A stretch of 64,000 nucleotides of DNA from Clostridia bacterium (GTDB lineage: Bacteria; Bacillota; Clostridia; TANB77; CAG-508), in the NCBI GenBank assembly GCA_029258515.1, contig JARHYK010000019.1, forward strand, positions 1-64,000. The letters run 5' to 3'. Of this stretch, positions 26,747 through 36,935 are shown in pieces (the stretch's first letter is position 1; every line of letters begins with the position of its first letter). The translations under genes and the position numbers were made by a program. The notes below the pieces were generated by a model. That model searched no databases. It was not told the origin of the DNA and worked only from the letters and a program-made list of their open reading frames with translations.

Positions 26747-28282
26747 ATGAAAAAATATTTTAAAAAAGAACATATATTAATCTTATTTATATTTGTATCA
26801 ATATTAAGTACAATAATTATAAAACCACTAGGAGATTTAGATGAAATATGGAATTATAATGTAGCTAGAAATATGGCACTAGGAAAAATACCATATAAAG
26901 AAATAAGTACAATAACAACACCTCTATTGCCAGCTATAAATTCTATATTTTTAAACATATTTGATGAATTAATAGTAATGAGAATACTAGCAGCAATACT
27001 ATTAACATCAATTTTTTATATGATATTTAAAATATTAAGATATCTAACAAAAGAGACAAATATATCTTTAATATTAACATTATTACTAGCCATAATATTT
27101 CCAGATGTTTTTTGCATAGATTATAACTACATGATATTGCTATTAAGTTTAATAATTGTATATATAGAGCTAAAAAATAAAAGTCAATATAAAAAAAACA
27201 ATATAGTAGTAGGTATTTTAGCAGGTTTAGCAATATGCACAAAACAGAGTATAGGAGGATTAATAGCAATAGCAACAGTATTAAACCCTATATTAGAACT
27301 AAGAAAAAAAGAAAATATAAAAGAAATTTTTAATAATTCATTAATGAGAATAATAGGAATTTCAATACCATGTCTAATACTACTAATATATCTACTAGCA
27401 ACAAAATCATTTGCTGAATTTATAAACTATGCAATATTATCAATTTCAACATTTGATAATAAAATTCCATACAAAAATTTATTTGAGAATAAATCAAAAG
27501 TAATAGTGATACTAGCTAGACTAATGCCAATAATAATAAGTACATTAGTACTAGTAACATTACTAGAAAAGTTTAATAAAAAAATAAAAAATACAGATAA
27601 AAAAAATAATAATAATATCAAAACACTAACAATATATGGTATCACAATGCTAGTTATAATGTATCCAATAGCAGATAAAATACATTTTTTAATAGGAAGT
27701 GCAATTACATTAATAGGAATAAGTTATTTAATAATAAATATAGGAAAAAAAGTATATGAAAAAATAAATTCAAAAAATAAAAGGTTTATATATAAAACAA
27801 CAACACTAGTAATTTATTTATTATTAATAATTATAATTGCAAACAAAAGTTATACAAATATTAGTGAATATAAAAATATGTATGATGATAATAGTATAAA
27901 TAAAAAAATAGCACACTATAAATATATAAATATTCCATCATATTTAGAAGAAAGAATAAAACAAATAGATGAATATATCTTAAAAAAAGAGAAAGAAGAT
28001 AAAATAATATACATCTTAGATGCAGAAGCGGGAATATATCATATACCACTTAATAAATATATTAAAAACTATGATATGTTTCTAAAAGGAAATATAGGGA
28101 AAGCTGGAGAAAAAGGAATAATAGAAGAATTAAAAAAACAAGACAAAAGTAAAACATATTTAGTAAGAAAAAATGAAGATTCATTAAATTGGCAAACACC
28201 GACAAAAGTAATAAAGTATATAAAAGAAAATTATGAAAAAATAGGAGAAATATCAATTTATGATGAATACATTAAAAAATAA
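26747..28282 (+). CDS. GT-C membrane glycosyltransferase (ArnT/PMT-like)
   Basis: 512 residues with about ten membrane helices. The first outside loop has the acidic motif 'PLGDLDEIWNYNVARNMALGKIPYKE', typical of the GT-C fold where Asp-Glu binds metal or polyprenyl-phosphate sugar. A soluble extracellular C-terminal part (about 400-512) follows. Probably transfers a sugar from a lipid carrier to a surface polymer or protein. Starts 4 bases after the ruvB stop; overlaps the next gene by 23 bases. Confidence 0.75.
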   Translation: MKKYFKKEHILILFIFVSILSTIIIKPLGDLDEIWNYNVARNMALGKIPYKEISTITTPLLPAINSIFLNIFDELIVMRILAAILLTSIFYMIFKILRYLTKETNISLILTLLLAIIFPDVFCIDYNYMILLLSLIIVYIELKNKSQYKKNNIVVGILAGLAICTKQSIGGLIAIATVLNPILELRKKENIKEIFNNSLMRIIGISIPCLILLIYLLATKSFAEFINYAILSISTFDNKIPYKNLFENKSKVIVILARLMPIIISTLVLVTLLEKFNKKIKNTDKKNNNNIKTLTIYGITMLVIMYPIADKIHFLIGSAITLIGISYLIINIGKKVYEKINSKNKRFIYKTTTLVIYLLLIIIIANKSYTNISEYKNMYDDNSINKKIAHYKYINIPSYLEERIKQIDEYILKKEKEDKIIYILDAEAGIYHIPLNKYIKNYDMFLKGNIGKAGEKGIIEELKKQDKSKTYLVRKNEDSLNWQTPTKVIKYIKENYEKIGEISIYDEYIKK

Positions 28283-29849
28283 AATAAGCAATTTAAAAAC
28301 AGATAAAGAAAAAATGTACAAGATATTAGTTATGTTAATAATTTTAATAGGATTCCTAATAAGAATCGTAGGGATTGATAAAATACCCAATGCTCTAAAT
28401 GCAGATGAAGCATCAGCTGGTTATGAAGCATTTTCCATTTTAAATTATAAAATGGATAAAAATGGAAAAGTTTTACCAGCTTTTTTGCAAGCTTGGGGAA
28501 GTGGACAAAACGCATTATTAACATATTTAATAATTCCGTTTATAAAAATATTTGGTCTAAATATTTTAACAGTAAGATTACCAATGGCAATAATCAGCAT
28601 ATGCTCGTTAATAATTATGTATAAATTATTAAAAATAATTACAACTAAAAAAACAGCATTAGTAGGTTTGATATTTTTTACGATATGTCCTTGGCACATA
28701 ATGAAAAGTAGATGGGGCTTAGAATCAAATTTGTTTCCAGATCTAGTTTTAATTGCTATATATTTTCTGATAAAAGGATTAGAAGAAAATAAAAGGTGGA
28801 TATATTATTTATCATTTGTAATATTTGGTTTAACAGCATATTCTTATGGAACTTCATATTTTTTTCTACCAATATTTTTGATACCTATCTTAGTATTACT
28901 AATAAGAAAAAAGAAAATAACAATAAAAAGAGCAATACTATCGATTACAACTGTAATAATAATATCTTTACCAATAATTTTATATGTACTAATAAACATA
29001 TTTGACTTAAATGAAATAAGATTACCTTTTTTAACAATACCAAAATTACAAATAAATAGATTTGAAAAAATAACAACAATATATTCAAATAATTTTTTAG
29101 TAAATATGATAAAAAACTTTATAGAAAGCTTAAAAGTAGTAATACTTCAAACTGATAAATTACCATGGAATACACTAAATGAATATGGAATAATATATAT
29201 GTTTTCTGGAATATTTACTATTATAGGATTATTATTTAGTTTTGTAAAAAATAACAAGCAACCTAAATATTTTTTTATATTTAATACATGGTTTATAACA
29301 TCACTACTATTGATGTTTATAGTAGAACCAAATATAAACAGATTAAATATATTAATGATACCAATAATATATTATACAATACTAGGAATAAGCATAGTAT
29401 TAGAAGATAAAAGCAAAATAATAAAATATATTATACTACTAGCATATTTAGTATCATTTATAACATTTTTAACAACATACATAAAAAAAGACAGTAGTAA
29501 ATATTTGACATTTGAAAACGGCTTAGAAGAACCAATAAAATATCTAAATGAATTAAAAGAAAAAGAAATATATGTAACAAACAAAATAAAAGAACCATAT
29601 ATATATGTGTTATTTTATACAAAATACAATACAAAAGAATTTATAAATACAGTAAAATATGATAATCCAAATAAAGAATTTAGACAGGTTCTAGAATTTG
29701 GAAAATATCACTTTAAAAATATAGAAAAATTAGAAAAAAATAAAAATATAGTATATTTAATAAAAAAAGAAGATGAAAAATTATATGACTTATCAGAATT
29801 TAATATAAAAGAATTTGAAAATTATATAATAATAGAAGAAAATGATTAA
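28260..29849 (+). CDS. GT-C membrane glycosyltransferase (glycosyltransferase family 39-like)
   Basis: 529 residues, multi-spanning. First loop 'IDKIPNALNADEASAGYEAFSIL' carries the expected acidic pair, followed by 'GSGQNALLTYLIIPFIKIFG' and 'CPWHIMKSRWGLESNLFPDL', typical of GT-C proteins. The start lies inside the previous gene (ATG ATG at 28260); it has no strong site of its own and is likely translationally coupled. Both enzymes probably build the same surface glycan as the Alg13/14 pair upstream. Confidence 0.75.
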   Translation: MMNTLKNKISNLKTDKEKMYKILVMLIILIGFLIRIVGIDKIPNALNADEASAGYEAFSILNYKMDKNGKVLPAFLQAWGSGQNALLTYLIIPFIKIFGLNILTVRLPMAIISICSLIIMYKLLKIITTKKTALVGLIFFTICPWHIMKSRWGLESNLFPDLVLIAIYFLIKGLEENKRWIYYLSFVIFGLTAYSYGTSYFFLPIFLIPILVLLIRKKKITIKRAILSITTVIIISLPIILYVLINIFDLNEIRLPFLTIPKLQINRFEKITTIYSNNFLVNMIKNFIESLKVVILQTDKLPWNTLNEYGIIYMFSGIFTIIGLLFSFVKNNKQPKYFFIFNTWFITSLLLMFIVEPNINRLNILMIPIIYYTILGISIVLEDKSKIIKYIILLAYLVSFITFLTTYIKKDSSKYLTFENGLEEPIKYLNELKEKEIYVTNKIKEPYIYVLFYTKYNTKEFINTVKYDNPNKEFRQVLEFGKYHFKNIEKLEKNKNIVYLIKKEDEKLYDLSEFNIKEFENYIIIEEND

Positions 29850-29866
29850 AATATAGGAGAAATAAA

Positions 29867-30898
29867 ATGAAATTATTAATGCATACATGTTGTGCACCAT
29901 GCAGTGTATATTGTATAGATAGTCTAAGAAAAGAAGGAATTGAACCTACTTTATATTGGTATAACCCCAATATACATCCATATATAGAATATAAAACAAG
30001 AAAAGAAACATTAGAAAAATATAGTGAAATGATAAATATAAAAACAATATATGAAGAAGAATATGGTTTACAAGAATTTTGCAAAAAAGTTTGTGGAAAT
30101 TTAGAAAAACGTTGTGAACAATATTGTTACCCAGTAAGATTAAATAAAACAGCACAATATGCAAAAGAACATGGATACACTGCAATAACAACAACACTAT
30201 TAGTAAGTCCATATCAAAAACATGATATAATAAAAAGACAAGCAGAAAAAATTGCTCAAAATTATGGTTTAGAGTTTGTATATAGAGATTTTAGAATAGG
30301 ATTTAAAGAAGGACAAGCAAAAGCAAGAGAACTAGGCTTATATATGCAAAAATATTGTGGTTGCGTTTTTTCAGAAGAAAGTAGATATTTAAGCTCCAAT
30401 CACCAAAAGCCACAACTACCAGAGGGATTCGAGTTTATAAAACCTAATCCATTAGAGGTAAAAAGAATAGAAAACAAAGAAGAATATATGGATTTATTAC
30501 TAGAAGGAGATCCTTCAAAAAAGGCTATTAGCAAATATTTACAAGATTCTGATGTATATGGATTTAAAAAAGATGGTGAGATTATTTCTATTGCAGTTAT
30601 TGTACACATTGATAGAAATACTATAGAATTAAAAAATATAGTTACAAAAGAAGAATATAGAAATAAAGGATATACAAAAAGATTTCTAAAATCATTATGT
30701 GGCAATTATAAACAAAAATATACTACAATGTTAGTAGGAACAACTGGAAAAAATATACCATTTTTTGTAAAACAAGGTTTTGAGAATTACGAAAAAACAA
30801 TAAAAACATTTTTTTCTGATGATTATGAAACAAAAATAAAATGTAATGATTTAATATACTATTCAAAAAATTTAAAAAATAATAATAAGAAGATATAG
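29867..30898 (+). CDS. queH: Epoxyqueuosine reductase QueH fused to a GNAT acetyltransferase domain
   Basis: 343 residues. Residues 1 to about 180 are QueH (DUF208): 'MHTCCAPCSVYC', 'YNPNIHP', 'CGNLEKRCEQYCYPVRL', 'TTLLVSPYQKHD', 'EFVYRDFR' and 'KYCGCVFSE'. QueH reduces epoxyqueuosine to queuosine in tRNA and uses these Cys residues for iron. Residues about 190-340 form a GNAT-like domain ('DGEIISIAVIVHIDRNTIELKNIVTKEEYRNKGYTKRFLKSL' in pieces; 'NIPFFVKQGFE') with the acetyl-CoA loop 'EYRNKGYTKRF'. The function of the acetyltransferase half is unknown. Confidence 0.9.
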   Translation: MKLLMHTCCAPCSVYCIDSLRKEGIEPTLYWYNPNIHPYIEYKTRKETLEKYSEMINIKTIYEEEYGLQEFCKKVCGNLEKRCEQYCYPVRLNKTAQYAKEHGYTAITTTLLVSPYQKHDIIKRQAEKIAQNYGLEFVYRDFRIGFKEGQAKARELGLYMQKYCGCVFSEESRYLSSNHQKPQLPEGFEFIKPNPLEVKRIENKEEYMDLLLEGDPSKKAISKYLQDSDVYGFKKDGEIISIAVIVHIDRNTIELKNIVTKEEYRNKGYTKRFLKSLCGNYKQKYTTMLVGTTGKNIPFFVKQGFENYEKTIKTFFSDDYETKIKCNDLIYYSKNLKNNNKKI

Positions 30899-30937
30899 TT
30901 ATTGAATAATATATAACAAAATATGATTTAATGTAAT

Positions 30938-30974
30938 AAAAAAGGTTAATCTTAATTTAAGACAACCTTTTTTT
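30938..30974. terminator. Bidirectional terminator between queH and FUSC gene
   Basis: AAAAAAGGTTAATCTT pairs with AAGACAACCTTTTTTT around AATTT with one mismatch. It overlaps the 3' end of the convergent gene. Confidence 0.8.
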
Positions 30975-31955
30975 ATGCAATGAATATTTTCTTTTAAGCA
31001 AAACAAGTAATTTTCTAAAATTTAATCTATTAACAAAATATCCTAAGAAACAACCTAAAACAACTAAAGCTATTCTAGTTTTAACAGCAGTTGTAGTGTC
31101 AAACAATACCATAGACGAACTTAAAGAACTTACAGTAATGAAAACCATTTGGTATTTATAGTCATCAACAAATGTATAAATATAATTTAATATAATACAA
31201 GTAAATGCCATATATTTAGATGGTATTAAATATTGGAATAACAAAACAAATATTATTGAACCAATAACTGTAGATACAATTCTATAAATGAATCTTTTTT
31301 GCGTATGCGTAAAATCAATTTGTGTAAGAGACATAACAGATACTGCTAGCCACATTGTTTTTTGAAGTCCTAATAAAGTTCCAAGTAGCATTGCTATACT
31401 AACACCAACAGCCATTTTGCAAGATAAAATAAATCTTGGTGAAGAAATATTAATATTAGTAAATAAATCTTTAAATTTTATATGCTTTTCTTCAGAATTT
31501 CTATGCTTATAATAATATACAGCTGAAACCATTAAACCACCAACTACAAGGCTTAACATTCTAGTATAAAACTCATGGCCTATCGCAACATTTGATTGAT
31601 CAAAAATATAACATAAAATAAACGGAGTATATGGTTTGTATTCAGGTCTAAAAGAAGGTACATACATAATTATAAAAATTGAAATTAAATTAACAAAAAA
31701 ACCTAAAAATGGATTTATTATAGCAATTCGATTAGCTAGACCAGTAAATACATATAAAGATACAATTATTATAGGTGCTTCTTTTTTATCAATTCCTATA
31801 TCCATTTTCCAAAAAAGCATAATTCCTAGCAAAATACTTACCCAAGTAAGAGAGTTATTAGATCCAAATAATGATGAAAATATTCCGACAAAAGCGATAA
31901 TACATGCAATCATAAATAAATTAGATATAGCACTTTTAAAAGTTATTTTTTTCAA
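30957..31955 (-). CDS. FUSC/aromatic-acid exporter family membrane protein
   Basis: 332 residues with two blocks of hydrophobic helices (about 8-135 and 175-320) separated by a charged loop ('YYYKHRNSEEKHIKFKD'), the two-halved arrangement of FUSC/ArAE proteins. 'LGLQKTMWLAVSVMSLTQID' and 'RIVSTVIGSIIFVLLFQ' match the conserved FUSC segment. Substrate unknown. Monocistronic. Confidence 0.8.
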   Translation of the reverse strand: MKKITFKSAISNLFMIACIIAFVGIFSSLFGSNNSLTWVSILLGIMLFWKMDIGIDKKEAPIIIVSLYVFTGLANRIAIINPFLGFFVNLISIFIIMYVPSFRPEYKPYTPFILCYIFDQSNVAIGHEFYTRMLSLVVGGLMVSAVYYYKHRNSEEKHIKFKDLFTNINISSPRFILSCKMAVGVSIAMLLGTLLGLQKTMWLAVSVMSLTQIDFTHTQKRFIYRIVSTVIGSIIFVLLFQYLIPSKYMAFTCIILNYIYTFVDDYKYQMVFITVSSLSSSMVLFDTTTAVKTRIALVVLGCFLGYFVNRLNFRKLLVLLKRKYSLHKKRLS

Positions 31956-32140
31956 ATAAATCAGTCCTTTCTACAATAATCTACAAAAAGTAATTATAAC
32001 ATAAATTTCAAAAAATCACAACAAAAAATATATAAAAGGTAACCAAAAAAATGCTAAATAGAAGACTAAAAGTTTAGCTACAAACAAAAAAGACATCTAA
32101 AAAAACATATAATTCATTTTTTATATATTATTTAAAAATA

Positions 32141-32169
32141 TTGATAAATAACATAAATTATGATAATAT
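32141..32169 (+). promoter_or_regulatory. Promoter of polA
   Basis: TTGATA (32141-32146), 17-bp spacer, TAATAT (32164-32169), 42 bases before the polA ATG. Confidence 0.55.
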
Positions 32170-32210
32170 AAAAATAAATATAACATACAAAGTAATTTGG
32201 AGGAAATAAC

Positions 32211-34955
32211 ATGAAAAAATTAGTGTTAATAGATGGAAATAGTATAATGAATAGAGCATTTTATGGAATAATGGGAAGCAAAATGTTGATGACTAAAGAT
32301 GGAAAATACACAAATGCAGTATATGGATTTCTAGCAATATTATTCAAATTAATAGAAGAAGAAAATCCAGAATATATGGTAGTAGCATTTGACTTAAAAG
32401 CACCAACAGCAAGACATAAATTATATGAAGGATATAAAGCAAACAGAAAAGGAATGCCAGAAGAATTAGTATATCAAATGCCAATAATAAAAGAAATTTT
32501 AAGAGCAATGAATATAGATATAATAGAAAAAGAAGGATATGAAGCAGATGATGTATTAGGAACATTATCAAGATATGGAGAAAATAAAGGGTTAGAAGTA
32601 GTAATATTATCAGGAGATAGAGATACGTTTCAACTAGCAACAGATAAAGTAACAATAAAGATACCACATACAAAAGGAGGAAAAACAGAGACAGACCTAT
32701 TTAATAGAAGTAAAATAATAGAAAAATATGAACTAGAACCCAAACAACTAATAGAAGTAAAAGGGTTGCAAGGTGATACATCAGATAATATCCCAGGAGT
32801 GCCAGGAATAGGAGAAAAAACAGCATTAAAGCTAATAAAAGAATATGGAAGTATTGATAATCTATATGAAAAAGTAGAAAAAGGAGAATCAAACCTAAAA
32901 GGTAAACAAAAAGAAAATATAGAAAATAATAAAGAATTAGCAATATTATCAAGAAAATTAGGAACAATAAATTTAGAAGTTCCAATAGAAGACGATTTAG
33001 AAGATTTTAAAATAGAAAAATGGAACAATGAAGAAGTATATAAAATATTTAAAGAATTAAATTTTAAAAGATATATTGAAAGATTTAACCTAGAACCTAA
33101 TGTAGAAGGTAATGAAGAAAAAGAAAATAAAAAACTAGAAGAACTATATGAAATAAAAGAAGAAAATATAGAAGAAGTAATAAAACAAGTAAAAAAATCT
33201 AAAAAAATGATATTTGAAATATCAACAAAAAAAGATGAAAATCTTGAAAAAATAATAAAAGAAAAGATAACAAGTATAAGTCTATATATTCCAAGTAACA
33301 AAGAAGGAAAAATAGAAGGAACTTCATATTATATTAACTTAGAAAATGAAAATATACAAAAACTAAAAGAAATATTTGAAAATAAAGAAATAGAAAAAAT
33401 AGGAATACACTTAAGTAAAACATATATACTATTAAAACAAGAAGGAATAAAACTAAATAATTTAAAATTTGATGCAAAAATAGCAAGTTATTTATTAAAT
33501 CCAGCAAATAATAAATTAGAAATAGAAAATATAGTAGAACAAGAATTAGAAATTGAAATAAATAAATTTTTAGAAAAACCAGAAGAAAAACAAGAACAAT
33601 TGAATTTATTTTATAATATACAAGAAAAAAAAGATAATCAAGAAAAAGAATATATAAAAAAAGAACTAACATTAAAAGCGTATTTGATATCAAAATTAGA
33701 AGAAATACTAACAAAAAAACTAAAAGAAATAGGAAGCTTAGAGTTATTTAATAATATAGAAATGCCAACAATAGAAGTACTATCAGAAATGCAGTGGAAT
33801 GGAATATATGTAAACGAAGAAAAACTAACTGGATTTGGGGAAGAACTAAAAAAACAATTAGAAACAAAAACAAAAATAATATATGAATTAGCAGGAGAAG
33901 AATTTAATATAAATTCAACAAAACAACTAGGAGAAATATTATTTGAAAAGAAAAAACTACCAGTAATAAAAAAAACAAAAAGCGGATATTCAACAGATGT
34001 AGAAGTCTTAGAAAAATTGCAAAAAGAAGATCCAATAATAACTGAAATATTGGATTACAGGCAATTAATGAAATTGAACTCAACATATGTAGAAGGTTTA
34101 AAACAATATATAAATCCAAAAACAAAAAGAATACATTCATTTTTTCATCAAACAATAACAGCAACAGGAAGAATAAGTTCAACAGAACCTAATTTGCAAA
34201 ATATACCAACAAGATTTGAATTAGGAAAAAAAGTAAGAAAAGTATTTGAACCAGAAGAAAATAAAGTATTTATAGATGCAGACTATTCACAAATAGAACT
34301 AAGGGTATTAGCACATATTTCAGAAGACATTAATATGGTAAAAGCATTTAAAAATAATGAGGACATTCATAGAGAGGCAGCGTCAAAAGTATTTAAAACA
34401 CCATTAGAAGAAGTAACAAAAGAACAAAGATCAAGTGCGAAAGCAGTAAATTTTGGAATTGTATATGGAATTAGTGATTATGGATTAGGAGAACAATTAG
34501 GAATATCTAGAAAACAAGCTAAACAATATATTGAAGAATATTTAGATGAGTACTGTGGAATAAATGAATACATGAAAAATATAACAGAAAAAACAAAAGA
34601 ACAAGGTTATGTAGAAACATTATTTAAAAGAAGAAGATATGTACCAGAACTAAAATCTAAAAACTATAATGTAAGACAATTTGGAACAAGAGTAGCTATG
34701 AATACACCAATTCAAGGAACGGCAGCAGATATAATGAAAATAGCTATGATAAATGTATATAACAAGTTAAAAGAAAAAGATTTAAAAGCTAAAATTATAT
34801 TACAAGTACATGATGAAATGATGTTAGAAACACCACTAGAAGAAATAGAAGAAGTTAAAAATATAGTAAAAGAAGAAATGGAAAAAGCTGTTGAATTAAA
34901 AGTGCCATTAATTTCAGAACTATCAGAAGCAAAAAACTGGTACGAATGTAAATAA
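32211..34955 (+). CDS. polA: DNA polymerase I (5' nuclease and polymerase; proofreading domain degenerate)
   Basis: 914 residues. Residues 1 to about 300 are the 5' flap nuclease ('LIDGNSIMNRAFYG', 'YEADDVLGTL', 'GDRDTFQL', 'GDTSDNIPGVPGIGEKTA'). The middle (about 315-500) is a 3'-5' exonuclease fold in which the first metal motif DxE is replaced by 'IFEIST', so proofreading is probably lost, as in Bacillus and Taq enzymes. The polymerase has motif A 'DADYSQIELR' (about 688), 'RSSAKAVNFGIVYG' and motif C 'VHDEM' (about 866). GGAGG precedes the ATG. Confidence 0.96.
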   Translation: MKKLVLIDGNSIMNRAFYGIMGSKMLMTKDGKYTNAVYGFLAILFKLIEEENPEYMVVAFDLKAPTARHKLYEGYKANRKGMPEELVYQMPIIKEILRAMNIDIIEKEGYEADDVLGTLSRYGENKGLEVVILSGDRDTFQLATDKVTIKIPHTKGGKTETDLFNRSKIIEKYELEPKQLIEVKGLQGDTSDNIPGVPGIGEKTALKLIKEYGSIDNLYEKVEKGESNLKGKQKENIENNKELAILSRKLGTINLEVPIEDDLEDFKIEKWNNEEVYKIFKELNFKRYIERFNLEPNVEGNEEKENKKLEELYEIKEENIEEVIKQVKKSKKMIFEISTKKDENLEKIIKEKITSISLYIPSNKEGKIEGTSYYINLENENIQKLKEIFENKEIEKIGIHLSKTYILLKQEGIKLNNLKFDAKIASYLLNPANNKLEIENIVEQELEIEINKFLEKPEEKQEQLNLFYNIQEKKDNQEKEYIKKELTLKAYLISKLEEILTKKLKEIGSLELFNNIEMPTIEVLSEMQWNGIYVNEEKLTGFGEELKKQLETKTKIIYELAGEEFNINSTKQLGEILFEKKKLPVIKKTKSGYSTDVEVLEKLQKEDPIITEILDYRQLMKLNSTYVEGLKQYINPKTKRIHSFFHQTITATGRISSTEPNLQNIPTRFELGKKVRKVFEPEENKVFIDADYSQIELRVLAHISEDINMVKAFKNNEDIHREAASKVFKTPLEEVTKEQRSSAKAVNFGIVYGISDYGLGEQLGISRKQAKQYIEEYLDEYCGINEYMKNITEKTKEQGYVETLFKRRRYVPELKSKNYNVRQFGTRVAMNTPIQGTAADIMKIAMINVYNKLKEKDLKAKIILQVHDEMMLETPLEEIEEVKNIVKEEMEKAVELKVPLISELSEAKNWYECK

Positions 34956-35000
34956 CTAATTTTAGAATCTTAATCTATTAAAAAGATAGGAGAGATTAAT

Positions 35001-35573
35001 ATAAAAACTAAAAAGAAAAAAATAATCATATATTTTATACTAATATTAATAACAATAATATTAGTATATACCTTAAATATTAATGAAAAAGCAATGAAGA
35101 CAATGTATCCTAAAAAATATGAAAACCTTATAGAAACATATTCACAAAGATATGAAGTAGATAAAAATTTAATTTTTGCAATAATAAAAGCAGAAAGTAA
35201 TTTTAAAGAAAAAGCAATATCAAAAAAGAAAGCTAGAGGATTAATGCAACTAATGGATAAAACTGCGTTAGATATAGCTAAAAAAGTAGATATAGAAATA
35301 AAAGAAAATGAAGTTGAAGAAAAAATATTAGATTCAGATATAAATATAAATTTAGGGACTAAATATATATCATTATTAATTAAAAAATACGAAAATGTAC
35401 CAGTTGCTTTAGCAGCATATAATGCAGGAAGCGGAAATGTGGATAAATGGATAGAAAAAGGAACAATAAAAAAAGATGGTACAGATATAGAAAATATACC
35501 ATACAAAGAAACAAATAACTATGTAAGAAAAATATTAAGAGATTATAGAATATATAATAAAATATACAATTAA
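35001..35573 (+). CDS. SLT-type lytic transglycosylase, probable AUA start
   Basis: Cleaves peptidoglycan at the MurNAc-GlcNAc bond outside the membrane. Core: 'LIFAIIKAESNFKEKAISKKKARGLMQLM' in pieces with catalytic Glu in 'KAESNF', 'NLGTKYISLL', 'ALAAYNAGSGNVDKW', 'IPYKETNNYVRKIL'. The first in-frame ATG (35094) lies after a clear N-terminal membrane anchor (K-rich, then 'IIIYFILILITIILVYT') and has no ribosome site. Upstream, ATAGGAGAG sits 7 bases before an ATA at 35001, so AUA is the best start, giving 190 residues. ATT at 34995 is too close to the site. Confidence 0.8.
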   Translation: MKTKKKKIIIYFILILITIILVYTLNINEKAMKTMYPKKYENLIETYSQRYEVDKNLIFAIIKAESNFKEKAISKKKARGLMQLMDKTALDIAKKVDIEIKENEVEEKILDSDININLGTKYISLLIKKYENVPVALAAYNAGSGNVDKWIEKGTIKKDGTDIENIPYKETNNYVRKILRDYRIYNKIYN

Positions 35574-35650
35574 TAGTATAAAGTACTAGACAAAAATAAA
35601 AAAATGAAATAAAATATACAATATACAAAATAAAGGAAGGAAGCATAATA

Positions 35651-36898
35651 ATGGCAGTAGAAGAGTTAATATTTGCAATAATTTCATTTGCACTATTTAT
35701 ATTTATGTTTTATAAAATGATTAAAAAAAATGATACAAGCTATTTAACAATAATCATTTTACAGGCATTAGGAATTGCATTAAACTTTTTTGAAGCGATT
35801 TTTAAAGTGAAAATAAATATAATATTTATGATAATCAAATATATATTAGCAATTTTTATCCCATTAGTAGTAATATATTTGGAAAAACGAAATATACCAC
35901 TTATAGAACTGATAGATGTAGTAAAATCAACAATATATCTTAAAATTGGGGATAATAAAAAAGCAAAACAAGCGTTAATACATTTGCTAGGAAAATACCC
36001 AGAAAATTACCAAGGTCATAAAAGATTAGCTAAAATATATGAAAAAGAAGGTGGATTAAGAAAAGCTATTGATGAATATGTACAAGCAATAGATGCAAAT
36101 AAGAAAGATTATGATTCGTATTTTAAAGTTGCGGAACTATTAACTAATTTTGATAAAAAAGATGATGCGGCACAAATGCTAGCAAGTTTATTAAAGAAGA
36201 AACCAGATTATGAAAAAGCAACATATTTATTAGGAGATTTATTAATAGAAAAAGAAATGTACAAAGAAGCGGTAAATGTATATCAAGAAGCACTAAGATA
36301 TAACCCAACAAGTTTTGATATAAATTACAACTTAGGAATAGTATATACAATGTTAAATGATTTTGAAAGTGCAAAAATATGTTATGAAAAAGCAGCAAAT
36401 ATTAATTCGTCGATATATAATTCAAAATATTCACTAGCAGAAATAGCATTAATATATAAAGAAATAGAAGAAGCTCAAAAATATTTTATGGAAGTATTAG
36501 ATGATGAAGAGTTATCACCAGAAGCATATTATGAATTAGCAAAAATAGAATTAATAAAAGGAAACAAAGAAACAGCAATACAATATGCAAATACAGCAAT
36601 AGATTTAAACTCTAAGAAAATAGTAGAAAAAATAAAAAAAGATCCACTTTTTATTCCAATACTATCTAAAATTCCAATACCATTTAATATTGAAGAAAAT
36701 GAAGAAATAAAACATAAATTAACTAAAAAAGAAAAAATGGCAAAAGAACATTTAGAAGAAATGTTTGAGATAACTAGACAACTAAGTTATAATGATATAG
36801 AAATGTTAAATAGAAATAAAGAAAAAACAGATTTAGAAAATAGAAAAGAAAATCAAGAATTCAAAATAGAAAATGACAAAGATAGATATAGAGAATAA
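35651..36898 (+). CDS. Membrane-anchored TPR-repeat protein
   Basis: 415 residues. Three hydrophobic helices at the N-terminus (about 5-22, 30-48, 53-75), then a TPR array: about seven 34-residue repeats from residue 100 to 335 with signatures such as 'YQGHKRLAKIYEKEGGLRKAIDEYVQAI', 'YEKATYLLGDLLIEKEMYKEAVNVYQEAL', 'SFDINYNLGIVYTMLNDFESAKICYEKAA'. A charged C-terminal tail follows. Probably a scaffold at the inner membrane face; partner unknown. ATG 35651 follows GGAAGGAAG. Confidence 0.8.
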   Translation: MAVEELIFAIISFALFIFMFYKMIKKNDTSYLTIIILQALGIALNFFEAIFKVKINIIFMIIKYILAIFIPLVVIYLEKRNIPLIELIDVVKSTIYLKIGDNKKAKQALIHLLGKYPENYQGHKRLAKIYEKEGGLRKAIDEYVQAIDANKKDYDSYFKVAELLTNFDKKDDAAQMLASLLKKKPDYEKATYLLGDLLIEKEMYKEAVNVYQEALRYNPTSFDINYNLGIVYTMLNDFESAKICYEKAANINSSIYNSKYSLAEIALIYKEIEEAQKYFMEVLDDEELSPEAYYELAKIELIKGNKETAIQYANTAIDLNSKKIVEKIKKDPLFIPILSKIPIPFNIEENEEIKHKLTKKEKMAKEHLEEMFEITRQLSYNDIEMLNRNKEKTDLENRKENQEFKIENDKDRYRE

Positions 36899-36935
36899 AA
36901 TATTGGGATAAATTAAAATATCCCAATAAAAATAT

